A DNA stretch of 64,000 nucleotides from Candidatus Pelagibacter communis. Its GTDB lineage: Bacteria > Pseudomonadota > Alphaproteobacteria > Pelagibacterales > Pelagibacteraceae. A program made the translations under genes and the position numbers. The notes under the pieces were generated by a model. It was given only the letters and a program-made list of their open reading frames with translations. It was not told where the DNA came from and searched no databases. The stretch lies in assembly GCF_001180225.1 (NCBI RefSeq), contig NZ_CVST01000034.1:1-64000 (forward strand). The letters run 5' to 3'. Shown piece by piece: positions 24,896-34,723 of this stretch. The stretch's first letter is position 1. Every line of letters begins with the position of its first letter.

Positions 24896-26515
24896 TTACA
24901 TATTTCCATATCTTGGTCCACCACCACCTTCTGGTGTCACCCAATTTATGTTTTGTGAAGGTTCTTTAATATCGCAAGTTTTACAGTGAATACAATTTTG
25001 CGAATTAATTACAAACTTATTAACATCATTTTCTTTCTGCACTTCGTATACTCCAGCAGGACAATATCTTTGTGCAGGTTCATCAAATTTTTCTAAAGTG
25101 TATTTGATTGGTAAATCAGGATCTTTAAGTTGTAAGTGGACAGGTTGATTGTCAGCATGGTTAGTTCCTGTAAGATAAACTGAACTAGTTTTATCAAAAG
25201 TTATTACATTATCGTACTTTGGATAATCAATTTTGGGCATTTGACTTGCAGGTTTTAATGTTTCATGATCTGCATGTTTATGTTTAAGAGTGAACGGAAG
25301 TTTTCCTCTGAACAAAATTTGATCAATACCTGTAAAGATAATCCCCAAAATTAGTCCCCAACTAAAACTAGGTTTTACATTTCGAGCTTCAAATAATTCT
25401 TTATATAACCAACTTTTTTTAAATTTATCTTCATAATTAGATAAATCTTTATTTTCTTTTAAGTGTTCATTAATAGTTTCAGCTGCTATCATTCCACTTT
25501 TCATTGCGGTATGAGAGCCTTTAATTTTAGGCATATTTAATGTACCGGCATCACATCCTACTAATAATGCACCTGGCATAAACATTTTAGGTAAACTTTG
25601 AAATCCTCCTTCGATTAATGCTCTTGCGCCATATGAAATTCTTTTTCCTCCCTCTATTATTTTTTTAATTGCTGGATGAGTTTTAAATCTTTGAAATTCA
25701 TCATATGGAGATAAATGTGGATTTTTGTAATCCAATCCTATTACATAGCCTAAAAACACTTGTTTATTTTCAGCGTGATACATAAAGCTTCCACCGTAAG
25801 TATTGTTGTCAAGTGGCCATCCAGCTGTATGCATTACTAGTCCTTCTTCATGATTTTTTTCCTCTATTTCCCAAATTTCCTTAAAACCAATTCCATATTG
25901 CTGGGGATCTTTTCCTTTACTCAGTTCAAATTTTTGAATTAATTGTTTTCCCAGATGACCTCTGCAACCTTCAGCAAATACTGTTACTTTTCCTAAAAGC
26001 TCAATGCCTGGTTCAAAACTATCTTTTTTGTTGCCCTCTTTATCTATACCCATATCTTGGGTAGCTACTCCTTTAACAGAACCGTCATCGTTGTATAAAA
26101 TTTCACTTGCTGGGAAACCTGGAAAAATTTCTACACCCAAAGCTTCTGCTTGTTCAGCTAACCATCTACATAAGTTAGCTAAACTGATAATATAATTTTT
26201 ATGATTTTGTTGAACTGCTGGCAAAAGCCAAGTTGGCCAACTTAAAGATTTTGTTTTTCCTAAAAATAAAAATTTTTCTTTTGTTACTTTTGTTTTAATT
26301 GGCGAGTTAAGTTCTCTCCAATTAGGTAATAACTCATCTAGAGCTCTTGTTTCAAAAACATTCCCACTCAAAATATGAGCTCCTATTTCTGAAGCTTTTT
26401 CAAGCAAACAAACATTCAAATTTGAATCTAATTGTTTTAATTTAATTGCAGTCGCTAATCCTGATGGGCCACCACCAATGATTACAACATCATATTCCAT
26501 AGATTCTCTAGACAT
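24896..26515 (-). CDS. electron transfer flavoprotein-ubiquinone oxidoreductase
   Basis: This 539-aa ETF-QO is the membrane-surface enzyme that passes electrons from ETF to ubiquinone. It has an FAD motif VVIIGGGPSGLATA near residue 10, a quinone-domain GCDAGTLNMPKIKGSHTAMKSG stretch near 320 (key residues only) and a C-terminal [4Fe-4S] domain. Its cluster Cys are one in CPAGVYE and three in CIHCKTC. It ends PEGGGGPRYGNM as usual. It lies 23 bp after etfA in the DMGDH-etfB-etfA-ETFQO operon, so electrons from N-demethylation can reach the respiratory chain from one transcript. Confidence 0.95.
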   Translation of the reverse strand: MSRESMEYDVVIIGGGPSGLATAIKLKQLDSNLNVCLLEKASEIGAHILSGNVFETRALDELLPNWRELNSPIKTKVTKEKFLFLGKTKSLSWPTWLLPAVQQNHKNYIISLANLCRWLAEQAEALGVEIFPGFPASEILYNDDGSVKGVATQDMGIDKEGNKKDSFEPGIELLGKVTVFAEGCRGHLGKQLIQKFELSKGKDPQQYGIGFKEIWEIEEKNHEEGLVMHTAGWPLDNNTYGGSFMYHAENKQVFLGYVIGLDYKNPHLSPYDEFQRFKTHPAIKKIIEGGKRISYGARALIEGGFQSLPKMFMPGALLVGCDAGTLNMPKIKGSHTAMKSGMIAAETINEHLKENKDLSNYEDKFKKSWLYKELFEARNVKPSFSWGLILGIIFTGIDQILFRGKLPFTLKHKHADHETLKPASQMPKIDYPKYDNVITFDKTSSVYLTGTNHADNQPVHLQLKDPDLPIKYTLEKFDEPAQRYCPAGVYEVQKENDVNKFVINSQNCIHCKTCDIKEPSQNINWVTPEGGGGPRYGNM

Positions 26516-26538
26516 AATCTAATTTTTAACTGTAAGGA

Positions 26539-27492
26539 TTATTTTTGTATAGTGTTTAATTTGTTCAGCTCTTCCATGAACTGAGGCAAAGCTTCAAAGA
26601 GATCTGCTTCAAGACCATAATCAGCAACGCTGAAAATTGGGGCCTCACCATCTTTATTAATTGCAACTATAACTTTACTTTCTTTCATGCCTGCTAAATG
26701 CTGAATTGCTCCTGATATTCCAACAGCTATGTATAAATCCGGTACAACAACTTTTCCGGTTTGCCCAACTTGATGGTCATTGCTTATATAACCTGCATCA
26801 ACTGCGGCTCTTGATGCTCCAATAGCTGCTCCAAGCTTATCAGCAATTTCAGTAATTAATTTAAAGTTATCTCCACTTTGCATTCCTCTTCCACCTGATA
26901 CAACAATTCTAGCTGTACCAAGTTCAGGTCTATCAGATTTAATTTCTTCTCTTTTTATAAATTTTGTATTTGAAAATTCTTCACCAGCATCAATTTTCTC
27001 AATTGGTGCTGAGCCTCCTGAGCTTTCACAAGGTTCAAATGAAGTTGGTCTAATAGTTACACATTTTTTTGCATCATTACTTTTAACTGTTGCAAAAGCA
27101 TTCCCAGCATAAATTGGTCTAACAAAAGTATCAGATGATATTACTTTTATAATGTCACTAACTTGTGAGGTATCAAGATGAGCTGCAATTCTTGGCATTA
27201 AATTTTTACCAAATGTATTTGCTGAACAAATGATATGAGAATAATTTTCTGCTAACTTAACCACAACCGGAGCAAAATTTTCTGCAGTGAAATTTTCATA
27301 GTGTGGTGCTTCAACGCTTAATACTTTTTTAATTACTGGAAGTTCTGATAATTGTTTTGATGCCTCTGCACTATCATTTCCAATTATCACAGCATGAACT
27401 TCACTATCAATTTGTGAAGCAGCTGTAGCCGCATTTAATGTAAATGGTCTTAACTCTTTATTATTATGCTCTGCTATAAGTAAAACTGCCAT
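26539..27492 (-). CDS. etfA: electron transfer flavoprotein alpha subunit
   Basis: This 317-aa ETF alpha carries the FAD domain in its C-terminal half: GGRGMQSGDNF near residue 205, GASRAAVDAG near 230, HQVGQTGK near 247, GISGAIQHLAGM near 263 and a VAINKDGEAPIF segment near 282. With EtfB it accepts electrons from dehydrogenases such as the DMGDH-like enzyme upstream and donates them to ETF-QO. The start overlaps the etfB stop by one base. Confidence 0.96.
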   Translation of the reverse strand: MAVLLIAEHNNKELRPFTLNAATAASQIDSEVHAVIIGNDSAEASKQLSELPVIKKVLSVEAPHYENFTAENFAPVVVKLAENYSHIICSANTFGKNLMPRIAAHLDTSQVSDIIKVISSDTFVRPIYAGNAFATVKSNDAKKCVTIRPTSFEPCESSGGSAPIEKIDAGEEFSNTKFIKREEIKSDRPELGTARIVVSGGRGMQSGDNFKLITEIADKLGAAIGASRAAVDAGYISNDHQVGQTGKVVVPDLYIAVGISGAIQHLAGMKESKVIVAINKDGEAPIFSVADYGLEADLFEALPQFMEELNKLNTIQK

Positions 27493-28241
27493 TATATTAC
27501 CTTTGCCTCATTTTTTAATTTTTGAACTAATTCTGCTACATTAGCCACTTTAATACCCGCTTTTCTTTTTGGTGGCTCTTCTACTTTAATTTGCTCTACT
27601 CTTGGAGAAGTATCAATACCTAGATCAGATGCAGAAATTTCTTCAATTGGTTTTTTCTTCGCCTTCATAATGTTTGGAAGAGAAGCGTATCTTGGTTCAT
27701 TTAATCTTAAATCACAAGTTACAATAGCAGGAACATTTATTTCAATTGTTTCAAGTCCCTCATCTATTTCTCTAGTAACTTCTAGTTTATTATCTTTTAC
27801 ATCAATCTTTGATGCAAAAGTTGCTTGTGGCCAATTTAATAATGCACTCAACATTTGACCTGTTTGATTACAATCATCATCAATTGCTTGTTTTCCCATA
27901 AAAACTAAATCTGGTTTTTCTTTTTCAACAACTTTTTGTAAAATTTTTGAAACAGCTAATGGCTCTAGTATTCCATCTGCTTTCACATGAATTCCTCTAT
28001 CTGCTCCAACTGCTAAAGCCTTTCTAACAGTTTCTTGAGCTTTTTCTTCACCTACAGTTATTGCAACCACTTCAGTTGCCTTTCCTGCTTCTTTAATTTT
28101 TACTGCTTCTTCGATTGCATTATCATCTGGTGGATTAGTTGACATTTTTACATTGTCTGTAACTACACCAGTGCCATCCTCTTTAACTCTGATTTGAACG
28201 TTGTAATCAATAACTCTTTTTACTGCTACTAAGATTTTCAT
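27492..28241 (-). CDS. etfB: electron transfer flavoprotein beta subunit
   Basis: This 249-aa ETF beta opens [19 protein letters not shown] and has the AMP-binding [16 protein letters not shown] motif near residue 115. The recognition loop [13 protein letters not shown] near residue 187 contacts partner dehydrogenases. It sits between the DMGDH-like gene and etfA, with one-base overlaps on both sides, a strong sign that this DMGDH paralogue is a true ETF client. Confidence 0.96.
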   Translation of the reverse strand: MKILVAVKRVIDYNVQIRVKEDGTGVVTDNVKMSTNPPDDNAIEEAVKIKEAGKATEVVAITVGEEKAQETVRKALAVGADRGIHVKADGILEPLAVSKILQKVVEKEKPDLVFMGKQAIDDDCNQTGQMLSALLNWPQATFASKIDVKDNKLEVTREIDEGLETIEINVPAIVTCDLRLNEPRYASLPNIMKAKKKPIEEISASDLGIDTSPRVEQIKVEEPPKRKAGIKVANVAELVQKLKNEAKVI

Positions 28242-30673
28242 TAAGCTCTCAACAAATTATTTTCTGAATCGTATGGACTTTCATCTAAAACGGTAGCGTC
28301 ATACATTTCACCCAATATATCAACTTGTAATTTGTCGCCCACATTAGAACAATCAGGTTTTACCATTGCAAGAGCTATTGACTTATCTAATCTAAATCCA
28401 AACTCACCACCTGTTGCTCTTCCAACCACTTTACCATCTTTAAATATAGGATTATTTCCTAAAACATCAGCATCTTTAGTATTGTGAACTTCTAAAGTTA
28501 CTAATTTATTATCAAAACCTTTTTCTCTCCATTTATTAAGTGCTTCTAAACCAATAAAGTTTCCTTTATTTGGATGAATAAATCTATCTAGTCCTGACTC
28601 GTATGGAGAATATTCAATCGACAATTCTGTTCCAACCAACTTGTAAGATTTTTCTACTCTTAAACTATTCATTGCTCTAATACCGAATGGTTTAATTCCT
28701 AAATCTTTACCAGCTTCCATTAATTTATCAAAAATATGATTTTGATACTCGATTGGATGATGAAGTTCCCATCCAAGTTCACCAACAAAATTTACTCTCA
28801 TGGCATTAACTGGTGCATATCCTACATTCACATTTTTTGCTGTAAGCCATTTAAAGTTTTCATTAGAAAAATCATCTGTTGAAACTTTTTGCATTAGTTG
28901 TCTTGCTTTAGGGCCAGCAACTACCAAGACACCTGTGCTATTTGTTAAATCTTCAAAAATTACAGATCCATCATCTGGCATCCATTTTTGAATCCAATCA
29001 TGATCTAATCTTAAATTTGCTCCAGCCGATACCAAGTAATAACTATTCTCAGCTTCTTTCATAATTGTAAATTCTGAATGCACACCACCTTTGGTATTTA
29101 ATGCGTGGCATAGATTTATTCTTCCAATCTTTTTTGGAAGCTTATTTGCAACTAAATAGTCTAAAAACTCTTCTGCTTTAGGTCCTCTTATTCTGCATTT
29201 TGCAAAGGCAGTCATATCTAAAAGACCAACATTTTCTTTTACGTTTTCACATTCCTTTTTAATTGCATCAAACCATTTTGATCTTCTAAACGACCAATCA
29301 TCCTTTTGTTCCATTCCATCTGTTGCAAAAAAGTTAGGTCTTTCCCATCCAAATTTTTGTCCAAAAACTGCTCCTAAATTTTTCATTCTTTCGTAACACG
29401 GAGCTGTTCTTAAAGGTCTTGCTGCAGGTCTTTCTTCATCGGGATAGTGAACTATAAATACATGACTATAAGCTTCTTCATTTTTAGCCTTCAAATAAGA
29501 TTTTGTTGCATAGTTTCCATATCGTCTTGGCTCAACACCCAACATATCAATTGTTGGTTCACCATCTACAATCCATTCAGCAAGTTGCCAACCAGCACCA
29601 CCTGCTGCAGTTATTCCAAAACTATGACCTTCATTAATCCAAAAATTCTTAAGTCCCCAAGCAGGTCCAACAATTGGATTTCCATCAGGTGTATAACAAA
29701 TTGCTCCATTATAAACTTTCTTAACTCCAACTTCTCCGAAGGCCGGAACTCTATGTATTGCTCCTTCGATATGTGGAGCTAATCTATCTAAATCTTCTTG
29801 AAATAATTCGTATTCAGAATTCTTTGATGGTCCTTCTACATAACATGCCGGTGCACCATCTTCATAAGGTCCTAAAATTAATCCACCTGCTTCTTCTCTC
29901 ATATACCATCTACTATCACTATCTCTTAAGACTCCCATTTCTGGTAAACCTTCTTTTTTTCTTTGTTGAATTAAAGGATGAGGTTCAGTCACGATATATT
30001 GATGTTCAACAGGAATAACTGGAATATCTAATCCAACCATTTCACCAGTTTGTCTTGCAAAATTTCCAGAACAAGAAATTACATGTTCACACTCTATTGA
30101 TCCTTTATCTGTTTCAACAATCCATCCATCTTTTGTTTGTCTCATTGATAGAACAGTTGTGTTTCTATAAATCTCTGCTCCCCTATTTCTTGCACCAGTA
30201 GCTAAAGCTTGTGTTAAATCTGCAGGTTGGATGTATCCATCTTCTGGGTGTTGAATTGCTCCAACTAAATCATCTGTATGACATAGAGGCCAAATTTCTT
30301 TTACTTGTTGTGGAGTTAAAAACTTTACATCTACTCCAATCGTTCGAGCGACACCTGCGTACTGGTGGTACTCATCCATTCTATCTTTTGTACTTGCCAA
30401 ACGAATATTTGAAACAACGCTAAAGCCAACATTTTTTCCAGTTTCTTCTTCTAAAGTTTTATAAAGATTTACCGCATATTTATGTAGCTGACCTACAGAG
30501 TAACTCATATTAAATAATGGCAATAAACCTGCTGCATGCCAAGTTGAACCTGAGGTTAATTCTTTTCTCTCAACAAGAACTACATCAGACCAACCTTTTT
30601 TTGCTAAATGATAAAGAGCACTGACACCAACTACTCCACCACCAACTACTACGACTTTAGTTTTTGTTTTCAT
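28241..30673 (-). CDS. dimethylglycine/sarcosine dehydrogenase-like flavoprotein, ETF-linked (copy 2)
   Basis: This 810-aa flavoprotein has the DMGDH layout. GGGVVG (residues 11-16) binds FAD and H46 in SGSTWHAAG is the expected covalent FAD attachment site. The oxidase domain runs to about 400 and the GcvT-like folate domain from about 430, with [10 protein letters not shown] near 625. The stop overlaps the start of etfB, followed by etfA and ETF-QO, so this copy most clearly delivers its electrons through ETF to quinone. The reaction is oxidation of an N-methyl group with capture of the C1 unit on tetrahydrofolate. Dimethylglycine or sarcosine is the likely substrate. Confidence 0.9.
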   Translation of the reverse strand: MKTKTKVVVVGGGVVGVSALYHLAKKGWSDVVLVERKELTSGSTWHAAGLLPLFNMSYSVGQLHKYAVNLYKTLEEETGKNVGFSVVSNIRLASTKDRMDEYHQYAGVARTIGVDVKFLTPQQVKEIWPLCHTDDLVGAIQHPEDGYIQPADLTQALATGARNRGAEIYRNTTVLSMRQTKDGWIVETDKGSIECEHVISCSGNFARQTGEMVGLDIPVIPVEHQYIVTEPHPLIQQRKKEGLPEMGVLRDSDSRWYMREEAGGLILGPYEDGAPACYVEGPSKNSEYELFQEDLDRLAPHIEGAIHRVPAFGEVGVKKVYNGAICYTPDGNPIVGPAWGLKNFWINEGHSFGITAAGGAGWQLAEWIVDGEPTIDMLGVEPRRYGNYATKSYLKAKNEEAYSHVFIVHYPDEERPAARPLRTAPCYERMKNLGAVFGQKFGWERPNFFATDGMEQKDDWSFRRSKWFDAIKKECENVKENVGLLDMTAFAKCRIRGPKAEEFLDYLVANKLPKKIGRINLCHALNTKGGVHSEFTIMKEAENSYYLVSAGANLRLDHDWIQKWMPDDGSVIFEDLTNSTGVLVVAGPKARQLMQKVSTDDFSNENFKWLTAKNVNVGYAPVNAMRVNFVGELGWELHHPIEYQNHIFDKLMEAGKDLGIKPFGIRAMNSLRVEKSYKLVGTELSIEYSPYESGLDRFIHPNKGNFIGLEALNKWREKGFDNKLVTLEVHNTKDADVLGNNPIFKDGKVVGRATGGEFGFRLDKSIALAMVKPDCSNVGDKLQVDILGEMYDATVLDESPYDSENNLLRA

Positions 30674-30730
30674 TTCGTGATTCCTACTAAATTTTTATTA
30701 GTAACGAAACAAAAATGTATCTGTGGATAA

Positions 30731-31204
30731 TCAAATTGAGCTGCCGAGTGGAATTGGACTTGAGACCATTGTGGTCAACCAGCAATCTTTTAAAACTCCT
30801 TCGTCTGTATATTTTTCAACCTGCCAATTGAACTTGTGATAAATTTTGTCCTTATCTAAAATGATGACCTCAAATTGGGCCCATTTGTCACTACTGCCAA
30901 GCTCTGTGATAGTGTGGCTTAGATGATTAATCATCATTTTATAGGAGGCTCCTTTGATCATTCGCTTAAAATTACCTAGGGGACCTGTTACTCTTTTATT
31001 GTTTGGGTGAGCAAAGGTCCAGGTTTGCTCTATCCCTCTGTCTTTATATTCTAAATCATTTTGTTTGAGACCATTAAGTTGAATTTCAACAACTTCTTTT
31101 GGAGAAATATTTTTGCTTGGGTTTATCAACTCTGAATATGAATAAACAGTAGTTAATAATAGAATTAATAAAGTGCTAAATATTATTTGCAGTTTTTCTA
31201 ACAT
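30731..31204 (-). CDS. DUF4864-like secreted protein
   Basis: This 157-aa protein has an N-terminal signal or anchor (IIFSTLLILLLTTVYSYS). The rest resembles DUF4864: VVEIQLNGLKQND near residue 40, a WTFAHPNNKRVTGP segment and a KRMIKGASYKMM helix. The family has a SnoaL/NTF2-like fold and no known reaction. The start overlaps the upstream flavodoxin-fold gene by 29 bp. Its place before the DMGDH/ETF operon may be only positional. Confidence 0.6.
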   Translation of the reverse strand: MLEKLQIIFSTLLILLLTTVYSYSELINPSKNISPKEVVEIQLNGLKQNDLEYKDRGIEQTWTFAHPNNKRVTGPLGNFKRMIKGASYKMMINHLSHTITELGSSDKWAQFEVIILDKDKIYHKFNWQVEKYTDEGVLKDCWLTTMVSSPIPLGSSI

Positions 31205-31745
31205 CTTCTAAGAACTCTTGTCTTTTTGAGTCGCTTACAAAAGGTACTGCAAAATATCTTCGATAGGTAATGTTATATATGCCACACATATGAAATACCC
31301 CTCTTTTCAATCTTCTAATGGGTAAATTTAAAAAAAATGTAGTGATAGCTAGTCTCGGTGAACCATATGTACAAAAAATTACGGCTTTCTTTTTTCTTAA
31401 ATTACCAATTGGATAACCATAGTTTCCAACTAGTTGCTTAAATCTAAATGCCCATGGTGGTGCCAATACTTTATCAATCCACCCTTCAACAATAGCTGGC
31501 ATTCTAAAATTCCATATTGGCGCAACTAATACAATTGTATCACACTCTTCTATCCTCTTACGATGATCTAAGACTTCAGCACTTGGGTCTTCTCCAGCAA
31601 ATACAGGATCAAATTTTTCTTTGTATAAATCTACAACATCAACTTTATTACCTTTTAATTCTGATTGTTTGATAAATTCATTTTTAATAGCTGCGTTAAA
31701 TGAATTGTCATTATAATGACCGTAAACTAGGAAAATTTTTTTCAT
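31176..31745 (-). CDS. flavodoxin-fold NAD(P)H-quinone oxidoreductase-like protein
   Basis: This 189-aa protein has the fold of MdaB/NQO1-type reductases. It begins with a beta strand and an FMN/FAD loop (LVYGHYNDNSFNAAI), followed by DTIVLVAPIWNFRMPAIVEGWIDKVL (partly quoted), which is the family motif around residue 75-100. The acceptor could be a quinone or an electrophile. It overlaps the DUF4864-like gene by 29 bp and follows the MFS carrier gene by 46 bp. Confidence 0.85.
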   Translation of the reverse strand: MKKIFLVYGHYNDNSFNAAIKNEFIKQSELKGNKVDVVDLYKEKFDPVFAGEDPSAEVLDHRKRIEECDTIVLVAPIWNFRMPAIVEGWIDKVLAPPWAFRFKQLVGNYGYPIGNLRKKKAVIFCTYGSPRLAITTFFLNLPIRRLKRGVFHMCGIYNITYRRYFAVPFVSDSKRQEFLEDVRKTANNI

Positions 31746-31791
31746 GATTTTTAATTAACAAAAAAAATCAAAAAAACTATAAAATTATTGT

Positions 31792-33402
31792 TTATTCTGA
31801 GGTTTTGTACTTGCTATTGTTAATTATATAGACAAATAAAATAGGCAGAATAAGTGTTAGTAAAGTTACAACAATTAACAATATCCCAAGCTCTGAGTAA
31901 TCAGCAGTAGTTTGAATTTCACCTGAAACTTTATCTTTTACTTCTCTAGTAACTGTAAAAATTTGATTTAAATATTTTGTTCCTAAAGCACTTGCTGAAA
32001 GAGCCAAATTTGTAAAAGAAGCAAAAACTGCAAAAAAAGTTGCTTTAAGATGTGAAGGAGCATTTTTTGCAATCCAAGCTAATAAAGGAATCATTGATAC
32101 CTGACCCAATGGAGACTCTAAAGCTGTATTAAGTATCGCTATAAATTTAGCATCAACTACACCACCTGTTATTGAAGCGGTCCAATTATGAAATCCATAA
32201 TACATTCCAACACTTGGTAAAAATAAAATCGCACCAGCTATACTTAATACAACAATAATTTTTGCAATTGAGTTATTGGCCATAAATGGTCTCAACAAAA
32301 CAATTCCAGCCAATGTTAAAATTGATGCTAGTAAAGACAAAATTGAAAAAAATTGTTCATTAAAACCAAGTTCATCAATTTCAAACCACGTTAGACCAGG
32401 ACCGGGCCCTGGCATTGCTCTAAATATAAATATAATTACTGCAGTACCAACAATTGTTAACCTTAAATTCTCTGGCAACTCTTTGATGAGTTTAAACATC
32501 AAAAATAAAATTATAATGACTGAACCAATGAAAACAATTTCTTGTGCAAAGGGAATTTTGAAGGATCCAACAGATAAAGTGAAAATAACAAAAATTAAGC
32601 TTCCTCCAAGGATCCACCAATTAATTTTAGTTTTCTCAGTTCCTCTTTCTTCTTTAAATTCAAGTCCTTTAGATTTTAAATTTTGAATTTTCTTATTCCT
32701 TAAATATTTTGCTAAAAATACACCTAAAATTGAAACAACTGGAATAACTAACGCATACAAATAAATTTTACCGTATAGAGCAATTTTAGCAGCCTGTTCT
32801 AGGCTATCTACATCTCTAAATAAAATTACATTCACCAACGCAACTAAAACAGTACCTCCAATAATTGAAAAACGACCAAGGGTTTGCATTGTTGTATGCA
32901 TAATTTTAACTTGATCTTTACTGTAATCATTTCCATTCTCATCAGTTAGAGGGACAGCTTCAACAGTCATAGCATCAGCAACAACATCTTGAATTACATA
33001 ACCAACAGGTGCTAAAATTACACTAATCACAAACCAAGTCTCAACTGAGAAAATTTCAGACATGTCTTCTGTATGAATTATAAGTCCATACATAATCAGC
33101 AAACTTAAAGCGATTAAAGAAGCGCCAAAGTAAACCATATAATTTTTTCTATCCCATATAAGATCTACCAAATGGCCTAAAGGCATTTTTAAAGCCCATG
33201 GAATTCCAGCCCAAAACCCAAGGCCAGCTAAAAATGCTGCAGATAAATTTAAGTAATCTTTAACAAAAAAAGTTCCAACTATTCCAGTTAATCCAGAAAT
33301 ACCAGCTGCAACATAAACCATCAAAGGAGGTAAATAAGTCCATTTAAATTGTCGGCCTAAATCTAAAAAAGTGCTGTCTAAAAATTTTAAAACTTTATTC
33401 AT
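31792..33402 (-). CDS. MFS-type transporter
   Basis: This 536-aa membrane protein has about 12-14 helices. The region GIPWALKMPLGHLVDLIWDRKNY near residue 65-88 corresponds to the MFS motif A loop between helices 2 and 3 (the Asp and Arg are present), and a GYVIQDVVADAMTVEAVPL stretch near 150 resembles the BT1/folate-biopterin carrier branch. It lies alone between the YeeE pair and the reductase gene, on the same strand. A pterin or folate cargo would suit the C1 theme but is a guess from weak similarity. Confidence 0.75.
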   Translation of the reverse strand: MNKVLKFLDSTFLDLGRQFKWTYLPPLMVYVAAGISGLTGIVGTFFVKDYLNLSAAFLAGLGFWAGIPWALKMPLGHLVDLIWDRKNYMVYFGASLIALSLLIMYGLIIHTEDMSEIFSVETWFVISVILAPVGYVIQDVVADAMTVEAVPLTDENGNDYSKDQVKIMHTTMQTLGRFSIIGGTVLVALVNVILFRDVDSLEQAAKIALYGKIYLYALVIPVVSILGVFLAKYLRNKKIQNLKSKGLEFKEERGTEKTKINWWILGGSLIFVIFTLSVGSFKIPFAQEIVFIGSVIIILFLMFKLIKELPENLRLTIVGTAVIIFIFRAMPGPGPGLTWFEIDELGFNEQFFSILSLLASILTLAGIVLLRPFMANNSIAKIIVVLSIAGAILFLPSVGMYYGFHNWTASITGGVVDAKFIAILNTALESPLGQVSMIPLLAWIAKNAPSHLKATFFAVFASFTNLALSASALGTKYLNQIFTVTREVKDKVSGEIQTTADYSELGILLIVVTLLTLILPILFVYIINNSKYKTSE

Positions 33403-33448
33403 AAAAATTATTATTACTCATTATAAATAATTAAGAAAAAATATAAAT

Positions 33449-33868
33449 TTATCTTGGGGAGCTTAAATTGAATGATTTAACTATGAAAAATCCTACAAAC
33501 ATTGAAACAACAAAAGTTATTGAATAAATATTAAATAAAGCAACAGATGTTATAGCTGGACCAGGACACAATCCTCCTAACCCCCAACCAGCACCAAATA
33601 AAGCTGAACCTAATATTAATTGATTATTAATTGTTTTGTTATTTGAATAATTAAATTTCTCTACAAATAGTGGTTTTTCTTTTTTCTTAATAATATGAAA
33701 CAAAGGAGATGAGACAACCAAAGCTCCCATCATCACAAATGCAAGAGAAGGATCCCAATTTCCAAATAAATCTAAAAAGCCTAATACTTTTGCTGGATTA
33801 ACCATTTCAGATATCACTAAACCGATACCAAATATTATACCTGAAAGAAGGGAAGCTAATTTGTTCAT
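33449..33868 (-). CDS. YeeE/YedE-related protein (DUF6691 half)
   Basis: This 139-aa protein with four helices begins MNKLASLLSGIIFG and shows SEMVNPAKVLGFLDLFGNWDPSLAFVM (partly) near residue 20-45 and GWGLGGLCPGPAI near residue 103, the second-half signature of the YeeE/YedE sulfur transport family. I start at 33868; the 38 in-frame codons upstream overlap the first half-gene in another frame and have no family similarity. Its ATG overlaps the TGA of that gene (ATGA). Together the two may carry thiosulfate or another reduced sulfur compound. Confidence 0.88.
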   Translation of the reverse strand: MNKLASLLSGIIFGIGLVISEMVNPAKVLGFLDLFGNWDPSLAFVMMGALVVSSPLFHIIKKKEKPLFVEKFNYSNNKTINNQLILGSALFGAGWGLGGLCPGPAITSVALFNIYSITFVVSMFVGFFIVKSFNLSSPR

Positions 33869-34284
33869 AATAAATTTTTTATAAATACAGTTAAAATTCC
33901 GACAATCATAAATGTAATTGTTGCAATAATTGATCTTAAAGAAAATCTTCCAATACCACTTATACCGTGTCCACTTGTACAACCACCACTGATCCGTGTT
34001 CCGATTCCAACCAACAAACCTGCTGCTATCATAAGGACGTAAGAATTAGAAATACTAATATTAATTCCTCCATTAGAAAATAAAGAGTAAATAAATGGTG
34101 CTATAATTAAACCTAACAAAAATAATAAATTATCAAATTTATTTTCTTTCTCTGTTAACGCATTACTTGCGATACCACTAATCCCCACTAAACGACCGTT
34201 CAATAAAAAAAATACCACGACTGCTAATCCAATGATCAATCCACCAGTAAAGGCCGGAATTGGTGTAAAATTTACCATGTTCAT
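33865..34284 (-). CDS. YeeE/YedE family protein (first half)
   Basis: This 139-aa protein has four helices with the family signatures: FTGGLIIGLAVVVFFLLNGRL, whose GRLVGISG part is typical, and the Cys-containing SGGCTSGHGISGIGRFS near residue 100. The Cys in SGGCTSGHG is the one proposed to bind thiosulfate in YeeE. Half-size pairs like this (PmpA/PmpB type) are usual, so it is not a broken gene. It is 4 bp downstream of the CoA-binding gene and overlaps the second half by 4 bp. Confidence 0.9.
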   Translation of the reverse strand: MNMVNFTPIPAFTGGLIIGLAVVVFFLLNGRLVGISGIASNALTEKENKFDNLLFLLGLIIAPFIYSLFSNGGINISISNSYVLMIAAGLLVGIGTRISGGCTSGHGISGIGRFSLRSIIATITFMIVGILTVFIKNLL

Positions 34285-34288
34285 AATA

Positions 34289-34723
34289 TTAATTACTTAA
34301 AACTGGAAAAGCCTGTCTAATTTTTAAAAAAAATTTTTGGTATTCCATCTTAGTACATTTGTTTTCTATGTATTCTATATTATTTTTTTCTACAAGTGAC
34401 TTAGCATTTTCGTCTCTTATTCCAAGTTGTAACCATAATACTTTAGCGCCAATTTTTACTGTATCTTCAGCTATGCCAAAGGCTTCTTTAGAAGGTCTAA
34501 AAACATCTACAATGTCTATAGGATCTTTAATCTCTGTTATCGAAGCATAAACTTCTTCACCTAAAATTTTTTTACCTTTGGCTGATGGGTTAACTGGATA
34601 AACTTTATAACCATATTCTTGCATATATTTCATAACAATTGTCGAAGGTTTTTTTGGATCATTACTAACACCAATCATAGCTATTGATTTTGAGTTTTCT
34701 AAAATAGTTTTTATATCGCTCAC
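34289..34723 (-). CDS. CoA-binding domain protein (YccU type)
   Basis: This 144-aa single-domain Rossmann protein shows IAMIGVSNDPKKPSTIVMKYMQ near residue 14, YPVNPSAKGKKILGE near 38 and a DVFRPSKEA motif near 72, as in YccU and the CoA-binding half of succinyl-CoA synthetase. Function is unproven in the family. It overlaps the enoyl-CoA hydratase-like gene by one base, which supports CoA-ester chemistry in this operon. Confidence 0.88.
   Translation of the reverse strand: MSDIKTILENSKSIAMIGVSNDPKKPSTIVMKYMQEYGYKVYPVNPSAKGKKILGEEVYASITEIKDPIDIVDVFRPSKEAFGIAEDTVKIGAKVLWLQLGIRDENAKSLVEKNNIEYIENKCTKMEYQKFFLKIRQAFPVLSN

Noticed and set aside
33869-33982. N-terminal extension of the DUF6691 half upstream of 33868.
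   Set aside because: It overlaps the coding end of the first YeeE half in another frame and has no family similarity; ATG 33868 fits the family start.
33449-34284. Two half-size YeeE/YedE genes could be one frameshifted gene.
   Set aside because: Half-size adjacent pairs are the usual form of this subgroup. Each half has its own start, four helices and family motif, with an ATGA junction.
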